Source of the DNA: Actinokineospora fastidiosa
GTDB taxonomy: Bacteria; Actinomycetota; Actinomycetes; Mycobacteriales; Pseudonocardiaceae
NCBI RefSeq assembly: GCF_014648415.1
Contig: NZ_BMRB01000002.1
Span: 703,260 to 767,259 of the forward strand
Length of the DNA: 64,000 nucleotides
Reading direction: 5' to 3'
Position 1 is the first letter of the stretch. Each line of letters opens with the position of its first letter. Shown in pieces: positions 41,935 to 50,352 of this stretch. The position numbers and the translations under genes are program-made. Below the pieces are notes generated by a model. That model was not told the DNA's origin, did not search any database, and was given only the letters and a program-made list of their open reading frames with translations.

Positions 41935-43172
41935 GCGCGGCGACGCTGTTGGTCATCGCCGTGGTCGTGGGGATGGCCGCGACCCTGGTCAAGTTCCGGC
42001 ACTTCCTGCGCGACTCCGGCAACCCCGCCATGCGCGCGCTCACCCTCGGCTGCCTGGCGCTGGCCATCGCGGTCTCGCTGCAGTTGCCGGTGGTGTACCC
42101 GGTGGTGAACGCCGCGGCCGGGTTCAACGCCGCCTGGCCGGTGCAGCACGTCCTCGTGGTGATCGCCGCGCACCTGGTCGTCGTGTTCTTCCTGCACTCG
42201 ACCGAGGACGACGTGCGGGGCAAGGCGGTGGCGCTGGGCGCGATCGCGGTCGCCGCGTCGGTCGTCATGTGCGTGCTGTTCGCCCTCGAACCCGGTGCGC
42301 GCGACTTCGTGCACGGGCCGGGCGGGCTCAACGACTCCGGCGGGCAGGCGACGGCGGCGGGCGCGTGGGCGTTCATCACCTTCAGCGTGTACCTCGGCAC
42401 CGCGATCGTGGTCATCTCCCGGCTGTCGGCGCGCTGGGCGCGCAAGACGCGGCACATCCGCTGGCTCAGCGTCGGGCTCGCGCTGGTGTCGGTGGGGGCG
42501 GTCTTCGGCTTCGGGTACTGCCTGCACAAGTTCATCTACCAGCTGGCCCAGGTCAGCGGGCACCCGCCGGGCTGGACGGTGTCGTCGGTCGAGGGCTGGC
42601 TGATGCCCGCGGCGACCGGGCTGTCCGCGCTGGGCATCGTGCTCGCCGCGTCCGGGGCGCACCTCGGCAGGCGCCCACGGGGGCCGCTCCGGCTGTGGTG
42701 GGAGCACTACCGGGCCCGCCGCGCGCTGTACCCGCTGTGGCACCGCTTCCGCACGGCGATGCCGGAGATCGGGCTGATCCCGCCGAGCCGGGTCATGCCG
42801 GACTGGCTGCTGCTGGACAACGCCGCCTTCCGGCTGCACCGCGCCGTCGTCGAGACCTGGGACGGCGCCCGCCACATCCGCTCGCTCGTCCCCCCGGACG
42901 ACCCCTACGCCGTGCGCGCCCGCGAGCTGGGCGAGCAGGCCGGTCTGCGCGGCGACGACCTCGCCGCCGTCATCACCGCGGCCACCGTCGAGGTCGGCCT
43001 GCGCAGGCGGGCCGACCAGCCGGGCGCCGAGCTCGTCGGGGCGGGCCCCGGCTTCGGCGGCGGCGACCTCGCCGACGAGGTCGATTGGTGGCGCCGCGTC
43101 GCCCGCGCCCACCGCGACAGCCCGATCCCGACCGCCGTCCTGTCCGAGTACCTGAGGACCGTCCATGCGTGA
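41931..43172 (+). CDS. MAB_1171c-type integral membrane protein
   Basis: 413 residues: seven or so membrane helices in the first 240 residues (LLVIAVVVGMAATLVKFRHFLRDS at the start), then a cytosolic part of about 170 residues with LRLWWEHYRARRALYPLWHRFR and RLHRAVVETWDGARHIRSL. This matches the actinobacterial family annotated as MAB_1171c putative transporter/DUF6545; real function is unknown. The stop is eight bases inside the MpaB-family gene. Membrane module of the XRE-ImmA operon. Confidence 0.75.
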   Translation: MSAATLLVIAVVVGMAATLVKFRHFLRDSGNPAMRALTLGCLALAIAVSLQLPVVYPVVNAAAGFNAAWPVQHVLVVIAAHLVVVFFLHSTEDDVRGKAVALGAIAVAASVVMCVLFALEPGARDFVHGPGGLNDSGGQATAAGAWAFITFSVYLGTAIVVISRLSARWARKTRHIRWLSVGLALVSVGAVFGFGYCLHKFIYQLAQVSGHPPGWTVSSVEGWLMPAATGLSALGIVLAASGAHLGRRPRGPLRLWWEHYRARRALYPLWHRFRTAMPEIGLIPPSRVMPDWLLLDNAAFRLHRAVVETWDGARHIRSLVPPDDPYAVRARELGEQAGLRGDDLAAVITAATVEVGLRRRADQPGAELVGAGPGFGGGDLADEVDWWRRVARAHRDSPIPTAVLSEYLRTVHA

Positions 43173-44004
43173 GCGCCACGTCGCCGAGATCAGCCGCCTC
43201 GACCCCGAGGTCGACTACCTGCGGATCTACCAGCTCACGTCGCTGTACGAGTTCCCGTTCGACGTGTTCCTCGCGCTGCAGATGAGCTTCTACCGCACGT
43301 ACGCGATCCCGTCGATCAGCGCGACGCTGGCCAAGAGCGGCGAGATCACCGCGCGGCCGATCAAGCGCGGCGAGGACACCGGCCTGATGGTGTTCGAGAT
43401 CGTCGCGCACGGCTTCGAGCACGAGCGCTCGCAGAAGGTGCTGCGCGCCATGAACGCCATGCACAGGAAGTGGGACATCAGCCAGGACGAGTTCCGCTAC
43501 GTGCTGGGCGTGTTCCTGGTCCCGCCGATGCGCTGGCTGGAGACCTACGGCTACCGCAAGCCGCACCCGCACGAGTACACCGCGGCCCACCGCTTCTACA
43601 CCGAGCTCGGCACCCGCATGGGCATCACCGGCATCCCGGCGAGCTACGCGGAGTTCGCCGAGTGGTTCGACGCCTACGAGCGCGAGCACCTGGCGCCGAC
43701 CGTGGACGGCCAGGCCCTGCTGGCGGCCTCGCACCGGCTGTTCGTCAACCGCTTCCCGAAGTGGCTGGGCTTCCTCGGCGTCACGCTGGGCAACTCGCTG
43801 CTCGACGACGTCGTCCGCGACGCCCTGGGCGTGACCGGGCCGCCCGCGCCGGTCCGCGCGGCGATCCGCGGCGCGTTCCGGCTGCGCGGTCGGCTGCTGC
43901 GCCGCTCCGACGCGCGCCCGGAGTCGGCGTTCACCCCCGGCGGCGTCACCCCCGGCTACCCGGACGGCTACACGCTGGACCGCCTCGGCCCTCCCGCGAA
44001 GTGA
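43165..44004 (+). CDS. Oxygenase of the MpaB/DUF2236 family
   Basis: 279 residues of the ER-bound oxygenase MpaB-like family (Pfam DUF2236), mostly helical. RAMNAMHRKWDISQDEFRYVL near residues 96-116 and PPMRWLETYGYRKPHPHE are family-like; histidines there are the usual heme-ligand candidates. It has no signal peptide. Last gene of the XRE-ImmA operon, overlapping the membrane-protein gene by eight bases. It may oxidise a lipid-like or polyketide-like molecule together with the membrane protein (inference). Confidence 0.75.
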   Translation: MRERHVAEISRLDPEVDYLRIYQLTSLYEFPFDVFLALQMSFYRTYAIPSISATLAKSGEITARPIKRGEDTGLMVFEIVAHGFEHERSQKVLRAMNAMHRKWDISQDEFRYVLGVFLVPPMRWLETYGYRKPHPHEYTAAHRFYTELGTRMGITGIPASYAEFAEWFDAYEREHLAPTVDGQALLAASHRLFVNRFPKWLGFLGVTLGNSLLDDVVRDALGVTGPPAPVRAAIRGAFRLRGRLLRRSDARPESAFTPGGVTPGYPDGYTLDRLGPPAK

Positions 44005-44025
44005 CCGCCGCGAAGTGACGCGCCG

Positions 44026-44031
44026 TAGAGT
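44026..44031 (+). promoter_or_regulatory. Candidate -10 (TAGAGT) of a leaderless pirin transcript
   Basis: TAGAGT (TANNNT) lies six bases before GTG 44038 and no ribosome-binding site is present, the usual leaderless arrangement in actinobacteria. Confidence 0.45.
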
Positions 44032-44037
44032 GGTTGC

Positions 44038-44985
44038 GTGAGCAACCTCGACCTGCGTCCCCCGGTCACGGTGTGCGGCGGACGCGGCGACGTCCTAGCC
44101 GACCCGGTGTTCGACGTGCTGCCCGCCCGCGAGGTCCTGCTCGGCGGCACGCCCGTGCGGCGGCTGCTGCCCACCCTCGGCAGGCGCATGGTCGGCGCGT
44201 GGTGCTTCCTGGACCACTACGGCCCCGACGAGATCGCCGACGCGCCCGGGATGCAGGTGCCGCCGCACCCGCACATCGGCCTGCAGACGGTGAGCTGGCT
44301 GCTGGAGGGCGAGGTGTTCCACCGCGACAGCCTGGGCAGCGCCCAGCTCCTGCGGCCCGGCACCCTCGGCCTGATGACGGCGGGCTCGGCGATCGCCCAC
44401 TCCGAGCAGTCCCCGCCCGTGCACCCGACGATGCTGCACGGCACCCAGCTGTGGGTCGCGCTCCCCGAGGAGGCGCGCCACCGCCAGGCGTCCTGGGAGT
44501 TCCATCCCGAACTGCCGGTGCTGACCGCGCCCGGGGTCAGCGCCCGCGTCCTGCTGGGCGACCTCGACGGCGCCCGCTCCCCCGGCACTGTCCACTCGCC
44601 GCTGATCGGCGCGGACCTGACCGTCACCGGGTCCGCCCGCCTGCCGCTGGAGCGCGACTTCGAGTACGCGGTGGCCGCGGTCGACGGGCCGCTGGAGGTC
44701 GACGGGCGCGAGATCGGCCCGGGCGCGCTGGTCTACCTGGGCTGCGGTCGCACCGAACTGCGCCTGTCGGGCACGGCCCGCGCGCTGCTCCTCGGCGGCG
44801 AGCCGTTCGCGGAGAAGATCGTCATGTGGTGGAACTTCGTGGCGCGCACGGGCGAGGAGGTCACGGCCGCAGCGCAGGCGTGGCGGCGCGGCGACTTCGG
44901 CCCCGTCCCCGGCTACGAGGGCGACCCGCTGCCCGCGCCGCCGCTGCCCGCGACCCCACTCCTGCCCCGGGGCCGGGAGCGCTAG
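44038..44985 (+). CDS. Pirin-family protein
   Basis: 315-residue bicupin. The metal site of pirins is complete: His77 and His79 (PPHPHIGLQT), His121 and Glu123 (IAHSEQS). The C-terminal cupin includes LLLGGEPFAEKIVMWWNFVART. Pirins of this type act as quercetin dioxygenases or redox/regulatory proteins; the role here is unknown. GTG 44038 has no ribosome-binding site but a well-placed TAGAGT, suggesting leaderless expression. Confidence 0.88.
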   Translation: MSNLDLRPPVTVCGGRGDVLADPVFDVLPAREVLLGGTPVRRLLPTLGRRMVGAWCFLDHYGPDEIADAPGMQVPPHPHIGLQTVSWLLEGEVFHRDSLGSAQLLRPGTLGLMTAGSAIAHSEQSPPVHPTMLHGTQLWVALPEEARHRQASWEFHPELPVLTAPGVSARVLLGDLDGARSPGTVHSPLIGADLTVTGSARLPLERDFEYAVAAVDGPLEVDGREIGPGALVYLGCGRTELRLSGTARALLLGGEPFAEKIVMWWNFVARTGEEVTAAAQAWRRGDFGPVPGYEGDPLPAPPLPATPLLPRGRER

Positions 44986-45071
44986 CGTTCAGCCGATCGT
45001 GTCATGGTGTTCCGGTCGCGGGTCCGCTGGACTGGAGGGTCCCCACCCCAACCGAAGAACGGCGGGACCCG

Positions 45072-46220
45072 ATGACCAGCACCGAAGCGCTGGAAGCGCT
45101 GAAGTTCCAGGGAGACCCGCAGGCCGACGCGGTGATCGCCGACCTGGTGGCGAGCGGCCGGTCCCGAGCCGTGAACGCCGTGCTCGCCCACTTCCGCGGC
45201 AACGACCAGCCCATCCCGGAGGAGCTGCCGGAGTCGGTGCGCGCGTTCCTCATCGCCACCGACAACCCGCCGGCGTGGGCCGACCCTCGGCGGCTGGCCC
45301 GGGCGTACGAGTTCTTCGTCGATGACGGAGTGCACGTCGCCTCCGTGCTGACGTTCGGGGCGATGGTGAACTGCTACGCCCAGCCACGGGCGGCACGCGC
45401 GCTGACGCTGACCCACGGGCTCAACCAGCCGCACCGAAGGCTGTCGGAGACCTCCCAGTTCGTCCTGTCGATGATGGGCCGCGACGCGTTCGGCACGGGC
45501 GGCGGGTTCGTGCCCGCGGTCCAGAAGACCCGCCTGATCCACGCCGCGGTCCGCCACCTGCTGACCACGTCGGGCCGGTGGGACGTCGCCGCCGACGGGG
45601 TCCCGGTCTGCCAGCAGGACATGCTCGGCGCGCTGCTGATCTTCTCCGTGCAGGTGATCGAGGGGATGCGCCGCATCGGCATCTCGGTGACGGAGGAGGA
45701 GGCCGAGGACTACTACTACGTGTGGCGCGTGGCGGGCGAGATGCTCGGTATCCCCGCCTCCGCCGTCCCCGAGTCGCTCGCGGAGGCGCGCGACCTCAGC
45801 GCCACCCTGGTCGAGGCCGCGTACGGCCCGTCGACGGAGGGCGCCGCCCTGACTCGCGACCTGCTGGCGCTGTACGAGCGCCTGTTCCCCGGCAAGGTGT
45901 TCGACGGCATCATCGCCGCGATGGTCCGCCAGGTGGTCAACCCGGAGGTCGCCGACTGGATGCGCGTGCCGCGTTCCCGCGCCTGGGGCCGCGTCGTCCG
46001 CACCGGCACCCGCCTGGTCCGCCTGGCGGAGGGCGCCGAGGACAGCAGCGAACTGGCCGAGGCCGTCCTCGACCGAGCAGGCGCCCTCCTCCTGGGCGGC
46101 AGCGTCCGCACCCTCACCACCGGCCAGTCCACCACCCTCACCATCCCCACCGACCTCCGCGAACGCTGGGCGGCAGCGGGCAAATGCCCAGCGCACTCCC
46201 CCGAGCCCACCCTCACCTGA
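45072..46220 (+). CDS. Lcp/MpaB-family oxygenase (second DUF2236 protein)
   Basis: 382 residues. ATDNPPAWADPRRLARAYEFF, then LTLTHGLNQPHRRLSETSQFVL and VQKTRLIHAAVRHLL are arranged as in latex-clearing protein and relatives, in which a histidine of the latter helix ligates heme b. No Tat or Sec signal is seen, so unlike Lcp it should act in the cytoplasm. It ends in TGQSTTLTIPTDLRERWAAAG. ATG 45072 follows a weak GGCGGGA site, 86 bases after pirin. Rubber cleavage cannot be assumed; related proteins oxidise other lipids or sterols. Confidence 0.75.
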   Translation: MTSTEALEALKFQGDPQADAVIADLVASGRSRAVNAVLAHFRGNDQPIPEELPESVRAFLIATDNPPAWADPRRLARAYEFFVDDGVHVASVLTFGAMVNCYAQPRAARALTLTHGLNQPHRRLSETSQFVLSMMGRDAFGTGGGFVPAVQKTRLIHAAVRHLLTTSGRWDVAADGVPVCQQDMLGALLIFSVQVIEGMRRIGISVTEEEAEDYYYVWRVAGEMLGIPASAVPESLAEARDLSATLVEAAYGPSTEGAALTRDLLALYERLFPGKVFDGIIAAMVRQVVNPEVADWMRVPRSRAWGRVVRTGTRLVRLAEGAEDSSELAEAVLDRAGALLLGGSVRTLTTGQSTTLTIPTDLRERWAAAGKCPAHSPEPTLT

Positions 46221-46660
46221 CACAACCACCGAGGTCGACCCAACACCCACCACCGACCACAACCACCGCCCCTGCCGCAGACCCCGCACTCCCCAGGCGC
46301 GACCACCCTCGATTCAGCGAGCACGTGGCAGACGCCGCGATCACCTGGGCAGGACCACCACCGACCCAGCCGAGCAGCAGGCAGACACCGCACCCACCAG
46401 AGCAAGACCACCACCGACCCAGCCGAACACCCGACAGACACCCCACCCACCAGAGCAGAACCACCACCGACCCAGCCGAACACCCGACAGACACCCCACC
46501 CACCAGAGCAAGACCACCACCGACCCAGCCGAGCAGCAGGCAGGCGCCGACTACCTGACCGCCCTCGGCCTGCCGGGCTCACCCGGCGCACAGCCCCGCC
46601 ACACTCGCCCCGCCACACTCGCCCCGCGGCGCTCGCCCAGCGCGCTCACGGTCCGCTGCC
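46221..46660. other. 440-bp convergent intergenic region with a 53-bp minisatellite
   Basis: No gene is supported. Most of the interval consists of the 53-bp repeats at 46353-46552. The remaining C-rich DNA near 46221-46350 and GC-rich DNA near 46560-46650 show nothing else. Confidence 0.65.
46353..46552. repeat. 53-bp tandem repeats (minisatellite)
   Basis: Units aligned at 46353, 46406, 46459 and 46512 are spaced exactly 53 bases and share GACCACCACCGACCCAGCCG. Copies 2 and 3 continue AACACCCGACAGACACC, copies 1 and 4 GAGCAGCAGGCAG. Because 53 is not a multiple of three, it is not a protein-coding repeat. Confidence 0.88.
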
Positions 46661-48019
46661 TTACCTCCGGCCGGTCATCGCCTCCCTGGTCGTCTCGCGG
46701 GCGAGGCCGAGGGCCAGGGCGGCGAAGACCATGTCGTGGGCGGGTTTGCGGAGGTGCCAGTAGAGGCGGCCGGGGAGGCCGTCCGGGGCGAACGCCACGG
46801 TCTGTTCGAGTTCGCTCTCCGCCGATGTGCGGCCGGGCAGGGCGGACAGGCGCAGCCATGCCTTGCCCGGCATCCGCACGTCCGACACCAGGGTCAGTTC
46901 GTGTTCGGTGCGGCCCGCCACCGTCCACGAGTCGACGGTGTCGCCGACCGTCAGGGTCGTGGGGCGGCCGCGGTGCAGGCCGACGCCGCCGATGAGGTGG
47001 TCGATCGCGCCGCGCAGGGCGAAGGCGCCGGGGATGCCCGGCCAGCCGCGTTTCCCGCCGACCTCGGCGATCCGCTCGGCCAGCGCCGCGCGCGGGGCGG
47101 CCACGCGCTCGCGGCGGACCTGCCGGATCACGCCTGGCGTCCCCTCGTCGGGCATCGCGGGCGGGTCGCCCACGCCCAGCGCCTCCCGCAGCGCGCGGTC
47201 CAGCGACGTCCCGCCGCCCGGTGGCGGGTCCAGGACCTCCGACGGCACCAGGTCGTGTTTCAACGACTCCACCAGCGCGCGCACCAGCGGCACGGGCAGG
47301 TCGGTGACGGCCGCCGCCGTCGCGGCCACCGGGATGCCCGCCACCGGGACCGGCACCCGCCGCGGCAGGCCCGCGATCCGGGCGCAGCGCTGCACGAGCT
47401 CCAGGTAGGTCACCGTCTCCGGCCCCGCGATGTCGGCCGCCATCGTCACCGGACCGGACGACGCCGCCCGCACCAGGTGGTACAGCACATCGCGCACCGC
47501 GATGGGGCGGCTGCGGTTGTCCATCCACGACGGCCGCAGCACGATCGGGGCCGACCGCGCGGCCCTGGCCAGGAGCTCGAAGCTCGTCGAGCCAGCCCCG
47601 ACCACCATCGCCGCGCGCAGCACCAGCGCGGGCACCGGACCGGCGAGGAACACCTCGCCCACCTCGGTGCGCGATGCCAGGTGCTCCGACATGGGCTGGT
47701 CCACAGGGGACGGACCTCCCAGGTAGACGATCTGGCGCACCCCGGCGCGCGCGGCCGCCGCCGCGACCCCGCGGGCGATGTCGGCGTCCACGGCCGCGTA
47801 GTCCGCGCGGTCCATCGAGTGCACCAGGTGGTACACGACGTCCACATCGGACATCGCCCGGTCGAGCGCCGCCCCGTCGGCCACGTCGCCGCGCACGGCG
47901 TCGGGGCCGGGGGGCTGCGAGCGCGACATCGTCCGGACGGCGTGGCCCGCGGCGCGCAGCGCGGGCGTCAGCAGGGTGCCGACGTAGCCGCGCGCCCCGA
48001 GCACCAAGCAGCGACTCAT
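46661..48019 (-). CDS. NAD(P)-binding epimerase-like protein with DUF2867
   Basis: 452 residues. The N-terminal Rossmann domain has LVLGARGYVGTLL at residues 5-17 and follows NmrA/atypical SDR form; the C-terminal 150 residues (MPGKAWLRLSALPG, FAPDGLPGRLYWHLRKPAHDMVF) match DUF2867. This two-part architecture is common in actinobacteria and function is unknown, probably reductase-like. ATG 48019 is nine bases after the AhpD-like gene stop, so it is the last gene of a leftward run from 50901. Confidence 0.85.
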   Translation of the reverse strand: MSRCLVLGARGYVGTLLTPALRAAGHAVRTMSRSQPPGPDAVRGDVADGAALDRAMSDVDVVYHLVHSMDRADYAAVDADIARGVAAAAARAGVRQIVYLGGPSPVDQPMSEHLASRTEVGEVFLAGPVPALVLRAAMVVGAGSTSFELLARAARSAPIVLRPSWMDNRSRPIAVRDVLYHLVRAASSGPVTMAADIAGPETVTYLELVQRCARIAGLPRRVPVPVAGIPVAATAAAVTDLPVPLVRALVESLKHDLVPSEVLDPPPGGGTSLDRALREALGVGDPPAMPDEGTPGVIRQVRRERVAAPRAALAERIAEVGGKRGWPGIPGAFALRGAIDHLIGGVGLHRGRPTTLTVGDTVDSWTVAGRTEHELTLVSDVRMPGKAWLRLSALPGRTSAESELEQTVAFAPDGLPGRLYWHLRKPAHDMVFAALALGLARETTREAMTGRR

Positions 48020-48028
48020 GCCCCCACT

Positions 48029-48592
48029 CTAGGCGGCCAGCTGACGCGCCAGCCCGTCGTAGCCGATGTCGTGCAGGCGCTTGCCGGACAGCGCGTAGTA
48101 CGCGGCGTCGGCGGCGATGCCGTGCCCCTCCACCATCCGGTTCATGAAGTTGAACAGCGCGCACACCATCACCGCGTCGTGCAGGGCCTTCTCGTCCCAG
48201 CCCGCGGCGAACACCTCGGCGGCGTCCTCGGCGGTGACCCGCGACGGCGTGGCGGTGAGCTTGCCGACGTAGCGCAGGACCGGCTTGAGCCGCTCGTCGA
48301 CGGGCGCGCTGTCGAGGTCGGCCAGCGCGGCGGCCAGCAGCCCCTCCGGGACGCCGAACCGCTGCGCGGTCTCGGTGTGCACGCCGTGGCAGTAGGCGCA
48401 GGCGTTCACCCCGGAGACGTACGCCGCGATCAGCTCGCGCTCGCCCAGGCTGAACGGCGACGGGCCGCGCATCACGGTCTCGTGGTAGGCCAGCAGCGGC
48501 AGCGAGGTCTCCGGGTAGCGCTTGAAGACGTCGACCAGGCGCGCGTCATCGGGCAGCGACGGAAGGTGGGGCACGTCGGGCATCCTCTCCAC
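48029..48592 (-). CDS. AhpD/carboxymuconolactone-decarboxylase-like peroxidase-related protein
   Basis: 187 residues. The AhpD signature CAYCHGVH places Cys65, Cys68 and His72 as in alkylhydroperoxidase-like disulfide reductases, preceded by FSLGERELIAAYVSGVN. The second half (VCALFNFMNRMVEGHG) is typical of the uncharacterised peroxidase-related branch. GTG 48592 or ATG 48583 may be the start; neither has a clean ribosome-binding site. It lies four bases after the preceding gene in the leftward operon. Confidence 0.82.
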   Translation of the reverse strand: MERMPDVPHLPSLPDDARLVDVFKRYPETSLPLLAYHETVMRGPSPFSLGERELIAAYVSGVNACAYCHGVHTETAQRFGVPEGLLAAALADLDSAPVDERLKPVLRYVGKLTATPSRVTAEDAAEVFAAGWDEKALHDAVMVCALFNFMNRMVEGHGIAADAAYYALSGKRLHDIGYDGLARQLAA

Positions 48593-48596
48593 GAAT

Positions 48597-49028
48597 TCAG
48601 GCGAGCGCGTCCACGTCGGCGCGGCGCAGCCAGCATGCGGTCAGGTAGACGCGGGTGGCCAGGCCGATCGGGCCCAGCGCGGGCGTGTCGAGTGCCCGGT
48701 ACGCGCGGTTCCACGACTGGCGCACCGACGCCGACGCCGCCGGCTCGGGATAGGCAGCGGCGATCGACGGCCGGATGGCGCGCCAGTAGCCCGCGCCCGC
48801 CCGCACCAGGCCGTCGGCGTCCAGGCCGGGGCGGCCGTGGCGCATCCGGTCGACGGTCACCGCGACCCGGCCGGGGTCGTCGGCCAGCGAGGTCATGCCC
48901 AGGCCCGCGAGCAGCCGGTCGGCGTCGAGGCCGAGCAGGATGATCCCCACCTCGGTGTCGACCGGGTCGTCCACCGCGGGCATCGCGAAGCGCAGGTCGG
49001 TCTGCTCGGCCACGCGGGTCTCGGTCAC
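48597..49028 (-). CDS. Hypothetical protein, 143 residues
   Basis: Not recognised. Soluble and mainly helical, with IILLGLDADRLLAGLGMTSLADDPGRV and a C-terminal VYLTACWLRRADVDALA. GTG 49028 follows a GGTGGGAG site and overlaps the FAD-enzyme stop (GTGA), which suggests a stable functional link with that enzyme, possibly as a small partner. Confidence 0.65.
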   Translation of the reverse strand: MTETRVAEQTDLRFAMPAVDDPVDTEVGIILLGLDADRLLAGLGMTSLADDPGRVAVTVDRMRHGRPGLDADGLVRAGAGYWRAIRPSIAAAYPEPAASASVRQSWNRAYRALDTPALGPIGLATRVYLTACWLRRADVDALA

Positions 49029-50290
49029 GGTGCTCCCACCTTCGCGCGCAGCCCGGCCGCCACCGCGCCCGCGACGCGGGCGGTGGCGACGCGGTGTCCG
49101 TCGATGTTGCGGGCCGCCGGGCCCAGTGCCATGGCCGTCGCCGCGCCGACGGCGAGGACGCGCGGCGCGTGCGTGTAGGACAGGGTGCGCGGGTCGAGGT
49201 CCGGCCAGCCGTCCACGGCGTTGACCACCGCGTCGGGCAGCAGGCCCGCGCCGATCGACGGCCTGGTGCCCAGGCACAGCGCGACGTGCCCGCCCGCGAC
49301 GACCCGGCCGTCGGCCAGCCGCACCCGCCCGTCGGCGACGGACTCGACCTCGACGCCGCGGTGCACGGTCAGCCTGCCGTCGGCTTCGGCCGCCTCCAGC
49401 AGCGGCCGGAACTCGAACATCACCGAAGCGCGCCGGTGCCGGGACATCAGGTCGAGCCGCCGCTCCCAGGGCGTGTCCTGGAACCGGGCGCGGCCCTCTG
49501 GCCGGAAAAACGCGGCGTTGACGTCGGCGCACTGGTACCGCTCCTGGTTCGCGCGCATCACCCAGTGCGCCTCGCGGCCCGCCGCCAGCGCGTCGGCGAG
49601 CAGGTGCGCCGCGCTCAGGCCCGCGCCGACGACGACCAGCGGGCCGTCGTCGGGCACGGGCTCGTCCCAGTACCCCGCGTGCCAGCCGTCGGGAGCCGTG
49701 CCGCGCTCCTCGCCCAGGCACAGCACGACGTAGCGCGCCCGCACGTCCCCGGTGTCGGTGCGCAGGACGACGTCCTCCGCGCGCGGGACGACCGACCGCA
49801 CGGTGGCGCGCCACGTGCGCTCCCCCACGGCATGCGCGTCGGCGACGTGCCCGCAGAAGGCCTCGAAGACGTCCAGCGGCACGACCGAGCGGTGCCCGGC
49901 CTGCGCCATGCGCACCTCGCGGCGCTCGACCGGGGTCAGCAGGCCCCAGTGCAGGCGGGCGAAGTCGAGCAGCTCGCAGTCGCGGTAGCCCTCGACGCCG
50001 GGGTGGTGCTCGTACGGCGAGCGCAGCACCCGCTGGCCCAGCCGGTCGACGCGGTCGAGGAACCGCCCGCACGTGCGCTCGCCAGCGTCGAGCAGCGCCA
50101 CGTCCTCGATCCCGAGGTGCCACAGCGCCGAGGCCACCGCCAGGCCCGCGGGACCGGCGCCGACGACGGCGACGGCCACCCGCTCCGGCGGGGTGTCGGC
50201 GCGGTGGGCGGGCAGCGGGGTCAGGCCGGGCCACGGCCGCCGCCGCGGCGAGTCCAGCAGCTCCGGCGATGGCATGAAGACAGACGGCAC
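49025..50290 (-). CDS. FAD-dependent N-monooxygenase-like oxidoreductase
   Basis: 421 residues with two Rossmann motifs: VAVVGAGPAGLAVAS near 40-54 for FAD and LVVVGAGLSAAHLLAD near 215-230 for NADPH. HHPGVEGYRDCELLDF, VMRANQERYQCADVNAAFF and SYTHAPRVLAVGAA follow the pattern of SidA/IucD/PvdA-type lysine/ornithine N-monooxygenases, though siderophore genes are absent nearby. It may hydroxylate an amine of another metabolite. GTG 50290 is the start; its 3' end overlaps the 143-residue protein gene. Confidence 0.75.
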   Translation of the reverse strand: MPSVFMPSPELLDSPRRRPWPGLTPLPAHRADTPPERVAVAVVGAGPAGLAVASALWHLGIEDVALLDAGERTCGRFLDRVDRLGQRVLRSPYEHHPGVEGYRDCELLDFARLHWGLLTPVERREVRMAQAGHRSVVPLDVFEAFCGHVADAHAVGERTWRATVRSVVPRAEDVVLRTDTGDVRARYVVLCLGEERGTAPDGWHAGYWDEPVPDDGPLVVVGAGLSAAHLLADALAAGREAHWVMRANQERYQCADVNAAFFRPEGRARFQDTPWERRLDLMSRHRRASVMFEFRPLLEAAEADGRLTVHRGVEVESVADGRVRLADGRVVAGGHVALCLGTRPSIGAGLLPDAVVNAVDGWPDLDPRTLSYTHAPRVLAVGAATAMALGPAARNIDGHRVATARVAGAVAAGLRAKVGAP

Positions 50291-50352
50291 CGATCCCCCA
50301 GACGCCAGGTGGTGGAACGGCGGCGGGAGACGCGCTCCCGCCGCCGCCGAAA

